Shown piece after piece: positions 18,792-28,726 of a stretch of DNA of 64,000 nt. The stretch comes from Paucibacter sp. Y2R2-4 (GTDB taxonomy: Bacteria > Pseudomonadota > Gammaproteobacteria > Burkholderiales > Burkholderiaceae_C). Within the stretch, counting starts at the first letter, position 1, and the number at the start of each line of letters is the position of its first letter. The notes beneath the pieces are model-generated. The model was not told where the DNA came from. It saw only the letters and a list, made by a program, of their open reading frames with translations, and ran no database searches. The DNA is taken from positions 806,001 to 870,000 of the forward strand of contig NZ_JAJIRO010000001.1 in the NCBI RefSeq assembly GCF_025717535.1. The letters run 5' to 3'. Position numbers and translations under genes: made by a program.

Positions 18792-19580
18792 TCAATACAC
18801 ACCGGGATACGCGCCGCCATCCAGCAAGATATTCTGCCCGGTGAGATAGCCCGCTTGGGCGCTGCACAGCATGGCGCAGATGGCGCCGAATTCTGCGGCC
18901 GTGCCAAAGCGCTGCGCAGGAATGGCCGCGCGCCGTTTGGCGGCGAACTCTTCGCTGCTTTGTCCAGTCTTTGCGCCACCGGCGGCCAAAGTCTTGTGCA
19001 AACGCTCGGTATCAAAAGCACCAGGCAGCAGGTTGTTGAGGGTCACATTGCGGCCCGCCAAGCTGGATTGCCGGGCCAAGCCGGCGACAAAACCCGTCAG
19101 GCCGGAGCGCGCGCCATTGCTCAGACCCAGCACGTCGATCGGCGCCTTCACCGCGCCCGAAGTGATATTGACCACTCGGCCATAACCGCGCGCGGCCATG
19201 GCGTCCACGGTCGCCTTGATCAGTTCGATGGGCGTCAGCATATTGGCGTCAATTGCGGCCAACCAGGCGGCGCGGTCCCAATCGCGAAAATCTCCAGGCG
19301 GTGGGCCGCCTGCGTTGTTGATCAAGATGTCGACCTGCGGGCAAGCGGCCAAGGCCGCCGTGCGGCCTTCGACTGTTGCGATATCGCCCGCCACCGCCAC
19401 CACGTGCACGGCAGGGTTCAGGCGCCGCAGATCCGCCGCGGTAGCCTCCAGGGCTTCTGCGCCGCGCGCGGTGATGACGACATGGGCGCCCTCTTTCACC
19501 AATGCCTCAGCACAACCGCGACCCAAGCCCTTGCTGGCCGCGCACACCAGGGCCCACCGGCCTGACAGTCCAAGATCCAT
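18792..19580 (-). CDS. Short-chain dehydrogenase/reductase family protein with non-canonical active site
   Basis: The 262-residue Rossmann protein has a nucleotide-binding CAASKGLGRG (residues 13-22), the NNAG motif near residue 88 and VVNITSG with S141. The usual YxxxK is replaced: the equivalent stretch reads SNGARSGLTGF, putting S154 where Tyr is expected and R158 where Lys is expected. Classical oxidoreductase chemistry is therefore doubtful, although similar variants are known in the superfamily. It follows an EamA transporter gene on the same strand after an 87-bp spacer with a tandem repeat. The substrate is unknown. Confidence 0.8.
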   Translation of the reverse strand: MDLGLSGRWALVCAASKGLGRGCAEALVKEGAHVVITARGAEALEATAADLRRLNPAVHVVAVAGDIATVEGRTAALAACPQVDILINNAGGPPPGDFRDWDRAAWLAAIDANMLTPIELIKATVDAMAARGYGRVVNITSGAVKAPIDVLGLSNGARSGLTGFVAGLARQSSLAGRNVTLNNLLPGAFDTERLHKTLAAGGAKTGQSSEEFAAKRRAAIPAQRFGTAAEFGAICAMLCSAQAGYLTGQNILLDGGAYPGVY

Positions 19581-19623
19581 TGCTTTACTTCCTTGTGTTC
19601 AACGCCGCAGGCAACGCAGCTTT

Positions 19624-19665
19624 CATTCCTTGAGCGACATTCCTTGAGCTACATTCATTGAGTGA
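19624..19665. repeat. Three 14-bp tandem repeats between EamA and SDR genes
   Basis: Three consecutive units read CATTCCTTGAGCGA, CATTCCTTGAGCTA and CATTCATTGAGTGA. On the minus strand each unit holds a CTCAAGGAATG-like core. The array starts 2 bp after the transporter stop and ends 43 bp before the SDR start. It could be slippage-generated or a regulatory element; nothing shows which. Confidence 0.8.
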
Positions 19666-19667
19666 CT

Positions 19668-20600
19668 TCAGCGCCACTTCGCCAGCAGCCAAACGCCGCA
19701 CAAGACCAGCACCGTGCCGGCGGCCACCCAAGGGGTGAACGGCTCACCCAAAACCAGCACGCCCATCAAGAGCGTGGACATCGGCCCGATCATGCCAGTT
19801 TGCGCGGCAAGGCTGGCGCCTAGGCGCTCAATCGCCATCATCACCATCAAGACCGGCGCAAAGGTGCAGGCAGTGGCATTCAAGACCGAGAGCCACAAGA
19901 CCTCGGGCGCGACCGCAAAAGCCGAAGCAGCAGGCCGCAAGATGAAGAACTGCCCGATGCACAGCAAGCAGGACACCGAGCTCGCCAAGCCCGTCAGGCG
20001 CAGAGATCCGAGGCGCTGCACCTCCTCACCGCTGAAGAGCAAATAGCAGGCATAGCTGAGCGCACTGCCAAAGACCAAGGCTGCGCCCAACAGCACATCG
20101 GGGCCTTGCAAATGCAGCTCCTGACCGAACACCAAGAGCACGCCGGCATAGCTGATCGCTAGCGCCAGCAATTGCCGCCCTGTCACCCGTCGTTTGAACA
20201 AGAGCCAGCTGAGCAGCAACACCAAGGTCGGGTTGAGGTAGAGGATCAAACGCTCAAAACTGGCGCTGATATAGGCCAGCCCGGCAAAGTCCAAAAAGCT
20301 GGCCAAGTAGTAGCCACTGAAACCCAGGCCAAAGATCACCCGCCAGTCACGCCGCGTCAGAGCCGGCTTGCCAAGCCCGGCCCACAGGGCCAAGGCCACA
20401 AACAAGGGCAAGGCGAACAGCATGCGCAGCATGATCAGGGTGACCGCATCGACGCCATGTCGATAAGCCAGCTTGACGATGATGGCCTTGCCCGAGAAGG
20501 CCACCGCCCCCAAAGACGCCAACACAAAGCCCGGCCATAAAACCCGCTGCGACGTGCTGGAGGAAGGAGAGACGGCGGGCATGGCGGAGGGAGCAGGCAT
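19668..20600 (-). CDS. EamA/DMT-family transporter
   Basis: The 310-residue inner-membrane protein has about ten helices in two EamA repeats (SLGAVAFSGKAIIVKLAYRH; GSALSYACYLLFSGEEVQRLG). It is a drug/metabolite-type exporter or importer of unknown substrate, distinct in sequence from the other EamA protein at 17.8-18.8 kb. It is divergent from the diguanylate cyclase and probably shares a transcript with the downstream SDR gene. Confidence 0.82.
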   Translation of the reverse strand: MPAPSAMPAVSPSSSTSQRVLWPGFVLASLGAVAFSGKAIIVKLAYRHGVDAVTLIMLRMLFALPLFVALALWAGLGKPALTRRDWRVIFGLGFSGYYLASFLDFAGLAYISASFERLILYLNPTLVLLLSWLLFKRRVTGRQLLALAISYAGVLLVFGQELHLQGPDVLLGAALVFGSALSYACYLLFSGEEVQRLGSLRLTGLASSVSCLLCIGQFFILRPAASAFAVAPEVLWLSVLNATACTFAPVLMVMMAIERLGASLAAQTGMIGPMSTLLMGVLVLGEPFTPWVAAGTVLVLCGVWLLAKWR

Positions 20601-20804
20601 CGGCGCAAATTCTAAACAGCGCAGTCCTAGCCCAATGCAAAACCGGCACTATTCAACAGCTTTCGAACTTTCGGAGTTTTCAGAAAGAGGATTGCCTTTA
20701 TCCGAACGCAAGTCGACCGATACAGGCCGGTGCCAGCCAAGGATTCTTGGCCCAGAGCAGCGCTAAGACCGCATGGCAAAGAACAAGGGAAAAAGGAAGC
20801 ATTC

Positions 20805-21884
20805 ATGAGATACAGCGACAGCATGGCGCGCAGTGCCGAACATTTGCGAGCCGCATTGCCTTTGATGACTCAGCAGCGCGCCGCGCTGCATCCGGCCAGT
20901 TACGCCGTTTGGTATGAATTCGTCAGCGGCATCAATCCCGCCCTGAATCAATCGCTGAATGCCAAAACAGCCGGCGGCCAGACGCTGGATGAAGCACAGA
21001 CCTGGGCGCTGTATCGCGAACACGTGTGCGAGCTGGACCCCGCCACCGGCGAGCGCATCAGCGCCGGGCTGAGCCAAGTGCTGGAGGGCATGGCCGCCTC
21101 AGCCGCTGAAGCCGGCCAACAATCGGCGCGCTTTGATCAATCGCTGACCAGCTGGGTCGAACGCCTGCTGGACAACCCTCCGCAACAAGCTCAGGCCCAG
21201 GTGCTGCAAGAATTGCTCAGCGGCACCCGTGAAATTCGCGGCGCCTTGAGCCATCTGCAACAAAGGCTGGACAGCAGCCAAGAAGAAATCAACAGCCTGC
21301 GTGAAGACGTGCGGCGCGCCCGCGGCGAAGCCTTGCTGGATGCCCTCACCGGCCTGGCCAATCGCCGGGCCTTTGATCTGCAGATGCAAAAGTGCATCGA
21401 AGCCCCGCACGCTGACCGGGACCGTGCGCCCTGCCTGGTCTTGGGCGACATCGACTTCTTCAAGCGCGTCAACGACAGCTATGGCCATGCTTTTGGGGAC
21501 CAAGTGTTACGTGCAGTGGCGCAGACGCTGAAGGGCGTGGCGGGCACCGGCGGAGGCAGCCCCTCGACGGCCAGCACGGCAGACGCCAATGAAGCGAACG
21601 CCGCCCTGCCCGCACGCATCGGCGGAGAAGAATTTGCCCTGCTTTTGCCGAATGGCGAATTGCAAAAAGCCCAGCAAATGGCGGAAACCATGCGCGCCAG
21701 CGTGGCTGCCAGCCGCATCCGCCGCGGCACAACGGCGGGCGAGATTGAGCGCGTCACCATCTCGATCGGGGTGACCCAGATGGCCAAGGGCGAAACTGCC
21801 GACAGTTTTTATGCCCGCGCTGACCGCGCGCTTTATGCCTCCAAGCGCACCGGACGCAACTGCGTCACCGTGTTGGCCGCTTGA
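20805..21884 (+). CDS. Diguanylate cyclase (GGEEF), cytoplasmic
   Basis: The 359-residue protein makes cyclic-di-GMP from GTP. The catalytic loop is RIGGEEFALLLP (GGEEF at 273-277) with the preceding metal site GDIDFFKRVNDSYGH. Residues 1-150 are an alpha-helical, membrane-free N-terminal region with ALHPASYAVWYEFVSG, followed by a coiled coil at about 145-175. There is no RxxD inhibitory site five residues before GGEEF; instead a Gly/Ser/Thr/Ala-rich stretch (247-269) lies there, suggesting no product inhibition at that site. The ATG at 20805 follows GGAAG and is chosen over an upstream in-frame ATG. Confidence 0.88.
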   Translation: MRYSDSMARSAEHLRAALPLMTQQRAALHPASYAVWYEFVSGINPALNQSLNAKTAGGQTLDEAQTWALYREHVCELDPATGERISAGLSQVLEGMAASAAEAGQQSARFDQSLTSWVERLLDNPPQQAQAQVLQELLSGTREIRGALSHLQQRLDSSQEEINSLREDVRRARGEALLDALTGLANRRAFDLQMQKCIEAPHADRDRAPCLVLGDIDFFKRVNDSYGHAFGDQVLRAVAQTLKGVAGTGGGSPSTASTADANEANAALPARIGGEEFALLLPNGELQKAQQMAETMRASVAASRIRRGTTAGEIERVTISIGVTQMAKGETADSFYARADRALYASKRTGRNCVTVLAA

Positions 21885-22115
21885 TGGCCGCTCGTGATCC
21901 AGGGCTGAAGCCCCCTTGCATCATGCTGGCACAGGGCAGGCCTCGCAACCGCGCTGCCGATTCGGTATAAGTTCTAGCCTTTCAGGGCCGCCCAAGGGCC
22001 GCCCGGGCCTATACACTGGCTTCTTCAGGAGCATCGTCCAAACAATGTCATCCAGCACAAGAAGCGCACTGTCGCACCGATCCGCGCCCCCGCTGGCCCT
22101 GCAAGGGAGCTATTG

Positions 22116-23681
<1,566 letters not shown>

Positions 23682-23867
23682 GCGGCCTGCAGCGCCCTCT
23701 GAGGGCGAGCCTTTCGCCGTCACAAACCGTCACGCAAGCCATACAGGGTTTGCACTGACTCGACGGCCTCTCATCGACACAATGAGTCCATCGCAGCAAG
23801 AAAAGCCGATTCAAAAGCGAATCGGCAAGGCAGCGAGATTGACTCAACCAAGAAGAAAGGCAAGTCG

Positions 23868-24413
23868 ATGAACAAGCATACTTTCACCAAGACCGCTACC
23901 CTCGCTCTGGCCCTGGTCGCCGGCAGCGCCTTCGCCAACGAAACCGGCTGGTATGTGGGAGCGGACATCGGTCAAGCCCGCAACAATTTGACCAGCCCCA
24001 CCAGCCCTGCCGTGGGCCTCGATAAGAAGGACACTGCTTACGGCATGCACGGTGGTTATCAGTTCAACAAGTATTTCGCCACCGAGCTGGGCGTGACCCG
24101 CCTGGGCACCCAAAAGATCGGCGACAACAAGGCCACCACCACCGCTTATTCGCTGGATGCCATTGGCCGTTTGCCGGTGAGCGACAAGTTCTCGGTTTAT
24201 GGCCGCTTGGGTGCCGCTCATATGGAGCGTAACTACAGTGCCGCTTCGGGCAACCATGCCGCAGGCTTCAAGGTGGGCCTGGGTGCGGACTACGCCATCG
24301 ACAAGAACTGGTCGGTGCGTACCGAGCTGACACGCTACAACAACGTGCCGACCACCAGCACCTTCGGCAACACCCTGGATAGCTGGAACGTGGGCGTGAA
24401 CTACCGCTTCTAA
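23868..24413 (+). CDS. Small outer-membrane beta-barrel protein (OmpA-like N-terminal type)
   Basis: The 181-residue protein has a Sec signal peptide (MNKHTFTKTATLALALVAGS, cleavage likely after AFA) and alternating beta strands such as GWYVGADIGQARNNL, GMHGGYQFNKYFATELGV and SVYGRLGAAHMERNY. It ends in WNVGVNYRF, with the terminal aromatic residue expected by the BAM machinery. Size and strand pattern fit an eight-stranded barrel. There is no OmpA peptidoglycan-binding domain. A stem-loop terminator follows about 140 bp later. Confidence 0.82.
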   Translation: MNKHTFTKTATLALALVAGSAFANETGWYVGADIGQARNNLTSPTSPAVGLDKKDTAYGMHGGYQFNKYFATELGVTRLGTQKIGDNKATTTAYSLDAIGRLPVSDKFSVYGRLGAAHMERNYSAASGNHAAGFKVGLGADYAIDKNWSVRTELTRYNNVPTTSTFGNTLDSWNVGVNYRF

Positions 24414-24790
24414 AGCGCCTTAGCCACCCAAGGAATCCTTAAGCACGAGAGGCTGGGGGAGACAAACGGCCGGGACGAGGAGCGCCACTCCAGGGAGCCA
24501 TCTGCGGCAAAGCAAAAGCCGCAGCGCCCCGAGCCCCATTCCGAGAGCCGAAGAGCCCGTTGCAGCCAATGCTGCCGCGGGCTTTTCCTCATCGAGGCCA
24601 TGGCCTGGGCCGCACGCAATTGACCACCGCTTGGGCCAGAGTGGCATTCAAAGAGTCAGCAGCTCAAGCAGCTCAACCCGCTGCGAAAACCGCCGCAAAA
24701 GCCGCCACGAACGCTGCGGCAGCTGAATCAAAAGCGGGTCATGCCTCGCCAACTGATTCAGCAGGCTAGGAGGCAGGACTCAGACTACGC
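24414..24790. other. Intergenic stretch, 377 bp
   Basis: The stretch lies between the barrel gene and the small membrane-protein gene. It holds an intrinsic terminator at 24554-24588 and, from about 24650, an Ala/Lys-rich open stretch (AAKTAAKAATNAAAAESK) with no convincing start or ribosome site. I do not call a gene here. Confidence 0.6.
24554..24588 (+). terminator. Rho-independent terminator
   Basis: The stem AGCCCG/CGGGCT encloses an inner GCAGC/GCTGC pair with loop CAAT and is followed by TTTTCCT. It is the likely end of the outer-membrane barrel transcript. Confidence 0.75.
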
Positions 24791-25003
24791 TCAGTTCGAA
24801 GCAGCGGACGCCGCAGCGCTGGCAGCTTCGGGCAGTGAGGCGGGCACTGCGGGCGCTGATGCCGCCACGTCCGAAGCCGATTCTGCGTGAGGTGCGGCCA
24901 CATCATGCTTTTCGCCGCTCATGTCGATGCCGCCACCGCTTTTCATCAAGATAAAAATGGCCAAGGCAGCAAAAAGAGCAAAGCCGACGAGCAATTTCCA
25001 CAT
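24791..25003 (-). CDS. Small single-pass membrane protein, unknown function
   Basis: The 70-residue product has one N-terminal transmembrane helix (MWKLLVGFALFAALAIFILM) followed by a polar segment and an Ala/Ser/Pro-rich tail. The amino-acid pattern and a clear hydrophobic start suggest a real gene anchored in the inner membrane. The Ala-rich tail could be periplasmic. I recognise no family. It is the only gene between the barrel protein and the MHS transporter; its stop is 377 bp from the barrel gene. Confidence 0.55.
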   Translation of the reverse strand: MWKLLVGFALFAALAIFILMKSGGGIDMSGEKHDVAAPHAESASDVAASAPAVPASLPEAASAAASAASN

Positions 25004-25111
25004 GGTTCAGGTCCAGTCCGTCAAAAGTAGTTGAAAGAAACAAGCGCTTATTGTGGTTGCCCAAGCTGACTGCAGACTGAGCAAAGACCCGCGCTTTGGC
25101 GCACGCCCATG

Positions 25112-25139
25112 AAAAAAGGGCAGCCCCAAGGCCGCCCTT
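25112..25139 (-). terminator. Rho-independent terminator of the MHS transporter gene
   Basis: Read on the minus strand, AAGGGC-GCC pairs with GGC-GCCCTT around a CTTGG-like loop, and a run of six T follows. It begins about 50 bp after the transporter stop. Confidence 0.8.
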
Positions 25140-25188
25140 CTCAAAACCAAGCGGTCAGTGCCGCTTTGGCTTTAGCCCTCAGGGGCGC

Positions 25189-26874
25189 TCAATCATTGGC
25201 GTAGATGTCCACGTCCTTGGTTTCGCGCACGAACAGCAGGCCGATCACCAGCGTCATCGCTGCGACGCCGATGGGGTACCACAGGCCGTGATAGATGTTG
25301 CCGTTTTGAGCCACCATCGCGAAAGTGATGGAAGGCAGCAGTCCACCGAACCAGCCGTTACCAATGTGATAAGGCAAGCTCATCGAGGTGTAACGGATGC
25401 GAGTCGGGAACATTTCCACCAGCATGGCAGCAATCGGGCCGTAAACCATGGTCACGTACAGCACCAGCACGAACAGAATGGCAATCACCACCGGCTGGTT
25501 GATCTTGGCGGAGTCAGCCTTGGCGGGATAGCCAGCGGCCTTCATCGCTTCGCTCAATTCCTTCTTGAAGGCGGCGATGCCCTTGGTCGAAGCTTCATCA
25601 AACTTGTGCTCTGTGGCCTTGGTGGCATTCAGGCCGTTGATGACCTTGTCGCCCACCTTGATCACGGCCACCGAACCCGCCGGGCCGGCCACGGTTTCAT
25701 AGCTGGCTGAGGCTTGTGCCAGAGCACGCTTGGCGATGTCGCAAGAACTGGTGAAGTCAACTTCACGAGCGATTGGGCTACCCTGGAAGGAGCAAGTGCT
25801 GGTATCCACCGTCAGCGAGATTTGGGCAGAGGCTTGAGCCTTGGCCAGATCAGGGTTGGCCGCATTGGTCAGCGCCTTGAACAGCGGGAAGTAAGTGACG
25901 ATCGCGAGCAGCAGACCCGCCATGATGATGGGCTTGCGGCCGATCTTGTCAGACAGGGTGCCGAAGATGACGAAGAACGGCGTGCCCAGCAGCAGGGAGA
26001 CGGCCACCATGATGTTGGCGGTGGACATTTCCACCTTCAAGACGCTGGTCAGGAAGAACAATGCATAGAACTGGCCCGAGTACCAAACCACGCCTTGGCC
26101 CGCGACCAAGCCGAACAAGGCCAGCATGACGATCTTCAGGTTCTTCCACTGACCGAAGGACTCCGACAAAGGCGCCTTGGAGGTCTTGCCTTCCGACTTC
26201 ATCTTCTGGAAGGCCGGGCTTTCATTCATCGACAAGCGAATCCACACGCTGATGCCCAGTAGCAGAATCGAAACGATGAAAGGCACACGCCATCCCCAAG
26301 CCGCGAACTCGGTTTCACCGATCACGGTACGGGTTCCCAGAATCACCATCAGCGACAGGAACAAGCCCAGCGTTGCGGTGGTTTGAATCCAGGAGGTGTA
26401 GGCGCCACGCTTGCCTGGAGGGGCATGCTCGGCCACATAGGTGGCGGCACCACCGTACTCACCACCCAGCGCCAAGCCTTGCAGCATGCGCAAGCCGATC
26501 AAGATGACCGGCGCCGCGGCACCAATGGTGGCGTAAGAAGGCAGCACACCGACGATGAAGGTCGACAGACCCATGATCAGAATGGTCACCAAGAAGGTGT
26601 ACTTGCGACCAATCATGTCGCCCAGACGGCCAAACACCAGCGCGCCGAAGGGGCGCACGATGAAGCCTGCAGCAAAGGCCAACAGCGAGGCAATGAATGC
26701 CGCCTGTGGGTCCAGGGCCGAGAAGAATTGCTTGGCGATGATCGGCGCCAAAGAACCGTAGAGGTAGAAGTCGTACCACTCGAACACGGTGCCGAGTGAG
26801 GAAGCGAAGATGACCTTCTTTTCCTCAGCCGTCATCGGCGTGTTGGTCGTGGAGACTGCGCTTGCAGTTGCCAT
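25189..26874 (-). CDS. MFS transporter, metabolite:H+ symporter (MHS) family, with large insertion
   Basis: The 561-residue carrier has the MHS signature GTVFEWYDFYLYGSLAP at 28-44, then RPFGALVFGRLGDMIGRK, and LQGLALGGEYGGAATYVAEH. The ATG at 26874, preceded by GGAGAC, is chosen over an open extension of 49 codons. Most MHS proteins are about 430-450 residues. The excess is an insertion at about 337-460, rich in Ala/Ser/Lys, without transmembrane character and with two cysteines (C361, C378). It is probably extracytoplasmic and possibly disulfide-linked. Substrates in the family include shikimate, 2-oxoglutarate and citrate; none can be assigned here. Confidence 0.85.
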   Translation of the reverse strand: MATASAVSTTNTPMTAEEKKVIFASSLGTVFEWYDFYLYGSLAPIIAKQFFSALDPQAAFIASLLAFAAGFIVRPFGALVFGRLGDMIGRKYTFLVTILIMGLSTFIVGVLPSYATIGAAAPVILIGLRMLQGLALGGEYGGAATYVAEHAPPGKRGAYTSWIQTTATLGLFLSLMVILGTRTVIGETEFAAWGWRVPFIVSILLLGISVWIRLSMNESPAFQKMKSEGKTSKAPLSESFGQWKNLKIVMLALFGLVAGQGVVWYSGQFYALFFLTSVLKVEMSTANIMVAVSLLLGTPFFVIFGTLSDKIGRKPIIMAGLLLAIVTYFPLFKALTNAANPDLAKAQASAQISLTVDTSTCSFQGSPIAREVDFTSSCDIAKRALAQASASYETVAGPAGSVAVIKVGDKVINGLNATKATEHKFDEASTKGIAAFKKELSEAMKAAGYPAKADSAKINQPVVIAILFVLVLYVTMVYGPIAAMLVEMFPTRIRYTSMSLPYHIGNGWFGGLLPSITFAMVAQNGNIYHGLWYPIGVAAMTLVIGLLFVRETKDVDIYAND

Positions 26875-27164
26875 GGTGGGATGTCTCCGGAAGTTTTTGC
26901 ACGAGAACCACCGCCCGGTAGCTCTTGGCCGAACTATGGGAGCCGCCTCTGACCCGACTCTGACGCCAGACTTAAGCCAAACTGACAAAACCGACTGCAA
27001 CCCGCAGTCAAAATTTCGCAATGCGGCATTTGAGCCGCATCAAGGGTAAGTCCCAAAGTGCCCCGTCACGCTTTGCTGACGACGATTTTCAGCGGCTTCG
27101 TGCTCGCCGTTGGCTGGCCGGGCTCCGCACCCGGCCCCGGCTCAGCCCATGTCCCTCAACGGCC

Positions 27165-27815
27165 TCAGGGCGAAACTCGCCGCACGCCGGGGCGCGAGCG
27201 CGCTGCCGCCTCCCAGTCGCCCTGCTCAAACCAGGGGTCGCCGCGCAAATAAGCGGCCAACATTTCCAGCGAATCCAAGCCCCAAAACAGCTTGCCGTCC
27301 ACGGCAATAGTCGGCACGCCAAACACGCCCAGGCCGAGCGCCTCTTCGGTGGCGACGCGCAAGGCTTCCTTGATCTCCTCACTGCCGGGGTCACGCGCCG
27401 GGGTCAGGTCTTGCGTCAAAGCGGCCAAGCGGCCGGCCTCATTGGCATCAGCGCTCTGGCTGCGCCAGACATGATGAAAAATCTTCTCAACTTGCAAGCG
27501 ATTGGGCGTACCGCCAGCTGGCGCGCAGGCCCAGGCCAAGCGCAAGAGCGGCAAAGGGTTGAAGGGATGCTGGGCCGGCACCTGCAGCGGGATCTTCAAC
27601 TGATGGGCCGTCCAAGCGATCTGACGGAAGGTCCATTGACGCTTCGGCTCGATCTCGGCCGGGCCTTTTTGACCCAGCGCGTGCAGCAAAGCGGCAAACA
27701 AGATGGGCCGGTACTCCACGCTGTAGTTCAAGCCTTCCAAGGCTTGCGGCAAGCGATCAAAGGCCAGAGCTGCAAACGGAGAAATCGGATCAAAGTAAAA
27801 CGTCAAATGCTTCAT
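27165..27815 (-). CDS. DsbA-fold 2-hydroxychromene-2-carboxylate isomerase family protein
   Basis: The 216-residue protein starts with FYFDPISPFAALAFDRLP, the thioredoxin-fold entry of the kappa-GST/HCCA isomerase family. The catalytic Ser in SPF replaces the DsbA CxxC, and the C-terminal GVFGVPTIAVDGKLFWGLDS is conserved. Such enzymes use glutathione in aromatic degradation or related isomerisations. There is no aromatic pathway around it, so the role here is open. It is followed upstream by the DUF1289 and YbaK-like genes on the same strand. Confidence 0.83.
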   Translation of the reverse strand: MKHLTFYFDPISPFAALAFDRLPQALEGLNYSVEYRPILFAALLHALGQKGPAEIEPKRQWTFRQIAWTAHQLKIPLQVPAQHPFNPLPLLRLAWACAPAGGTPNRLQVEKIFHHVWRSQSADANEAGRLAALTQDLTPARDPGSEEIKEALRVATEEALGLGVFGVPTIAVDGKLFWGLDSLEMLAAYLRGDPWFEQGDWEAAARSRPGVRRVSP

Positions 27816-27826
27816 GTTCAGGCCTT

Positions 27827-28057
27827 TTAAATGGAGGAGCCAGGTTCTGCAGCAGTGAAGATGCCCAGGTCCAGGAGTTGCTCGCGCCGGGCTGGCAAGC
27901 GCTGCAAGATCTCCAGGCGGGTCTCGTCATTGGCCTTGGACCAAACTGTAATTTCAGGAATCGTGCGGGCGCAGCCTTCGCACCACCCGGTCGGCTGATG
28001 AATGCGGCAAACATTGGTGCAAGGCGACTTCACCTGAGATGTGATCACGCCGCTCAT
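27827..28057 (-). CDS. DUF1289 domain protein (Fe-S-type Cys motif)
   Basis: This 76-residue protein carries the DUF1289 pattern SPCTNVCRIHQPTGWCEGCART, with four Cys in C-x3-C-x8-C-x2-C spacing, then ARTIPEITVWSK. The cysteines probably bind metal. Its function is unknown. Its ATG overlaps the stop of the YbaK-like gene (ATGA), so the two are coupled, and the isomerase gene begins 11 bp after its stop. Confidence 0.82.
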   Translation of the reverse strand: MSGVITSQVKSPCTNVCRIHQPTGWCEGCARTIPEITVWSKANDETRLEILQRLPARREQLLDLGIFTAAEPGSSI

Positions 28058-28596
28058 GCTTGCACCACGTCGATCACCGGCGCCCCCGTCAGAGACACCA
28101 ACTCGTCCGGCGTCATTGGAAAGACGCCATTCGGATGGCCAGCCGCAGCCCAGATCAAGTTAAATCGAAACAACTCGCGGTCCAAAAACAGCAAGGGCTG
28201 AGGCAAGCCATCGGCAGGCGCAAATCCAAGCGGCGAAACGCCGCCGATCGAAAAGCCCGTGCGGGTCTTCACGTAATCAGCATCAGCGCGGCCCAGCGGC
28301 CCGGTGTGCTGAGCGAGCTTTTTTTCGTCTACCCGCTTGTCGCCAGAGGTGATCACCATCACCGCGGCCTCATCGGCACGGCGCCGAAACACCACCGACT
28401 TGGCAATCTGGCCCAGGCTGACGCCGAGCGCATCGGCGGCTTCTTGCGAGGTTCGCGCGGCGACTTCCAACCAACGGGCTTCACGCGCATGTCGACGCTC
28501 GCTCAGTGCACCTTGCACGCGACGAAAACCCTCGGGCCGCTCTTGCGCTTGCGCTGGCACTTGTGCGTCGAGGATCGATTCATTAAGAACATTCAT
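28054..28596 (-). CDS. YbaK/EbsC-family aminoacyl-tRNA deacylase-like protein
   Basis: The 180-residue protein has the YbaK/ProX fold signature: TSQEAADALGVSLGQIAKSVVFR, VITSGDKRVDEKKL and TGFSIGGVSPLGF. Members hydrolyse mischarged tRNAs such as Cys- or Ala-tRNA-Pro in trans. The conserved Lys in AKS (about residue 67) and the GxxPxG stretch are present. It is the first gene of a three-gene minus-strand unit with DUF1289 and the isomerase. The specific tRNA target is not determined. Confidence 0.85.
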   Translation of the reverse strand: MNVLNESILDAQVPAQAQERPEGFRRVQGALSERRHAREARWLEVAARTSQEAADALGVSLGQIAKSVVFRRRADEAAVMVITSGDKRVDEKKLAQHTGPLGRADADYVKTRTGFSIGGVSPLGFAPADGLPQPLLFLDRELFRFNLIWAAAGHPNGVFPMTPDELVSLTGAPVIDVVQA

Positions 28597-28647
28597 GCCC
28601 GCATTCTCTCAGGCAATCCCAAGGCAGCCGGGCTCAGAGGACTAAGC

Positions 28648-28682
28648 CTTTTGCGCTCTGGCTATACGACCGAGCGCAAAAG
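28648..28682. repeat. Perfect 11-bp inverted repeat
   Basis: The arms CTTTTGCGCTC and GAGCGCAAAAG are separated by 13 nt. The dyad lies between the stop of the secreted-protein gene and the start of the YbaK-like gene, both on the minus strand. No T-run follows on either strand, so it is either a weak terminator or an operator for the YbaK unit. Confidence 0.6.
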
Positions 28683-28726
28683 CTGTGGCCCGGGACCAAG
28701 CTGACCGGACACCGACTCGCGCCAAC

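Noticed and set aside
24560-24769. 69-codon frame after the outer-membrane barrel
   Set aside because: Its start is inside the terminator stem and it has no ribosome site; only the Ala/Lys-rich end is noted.
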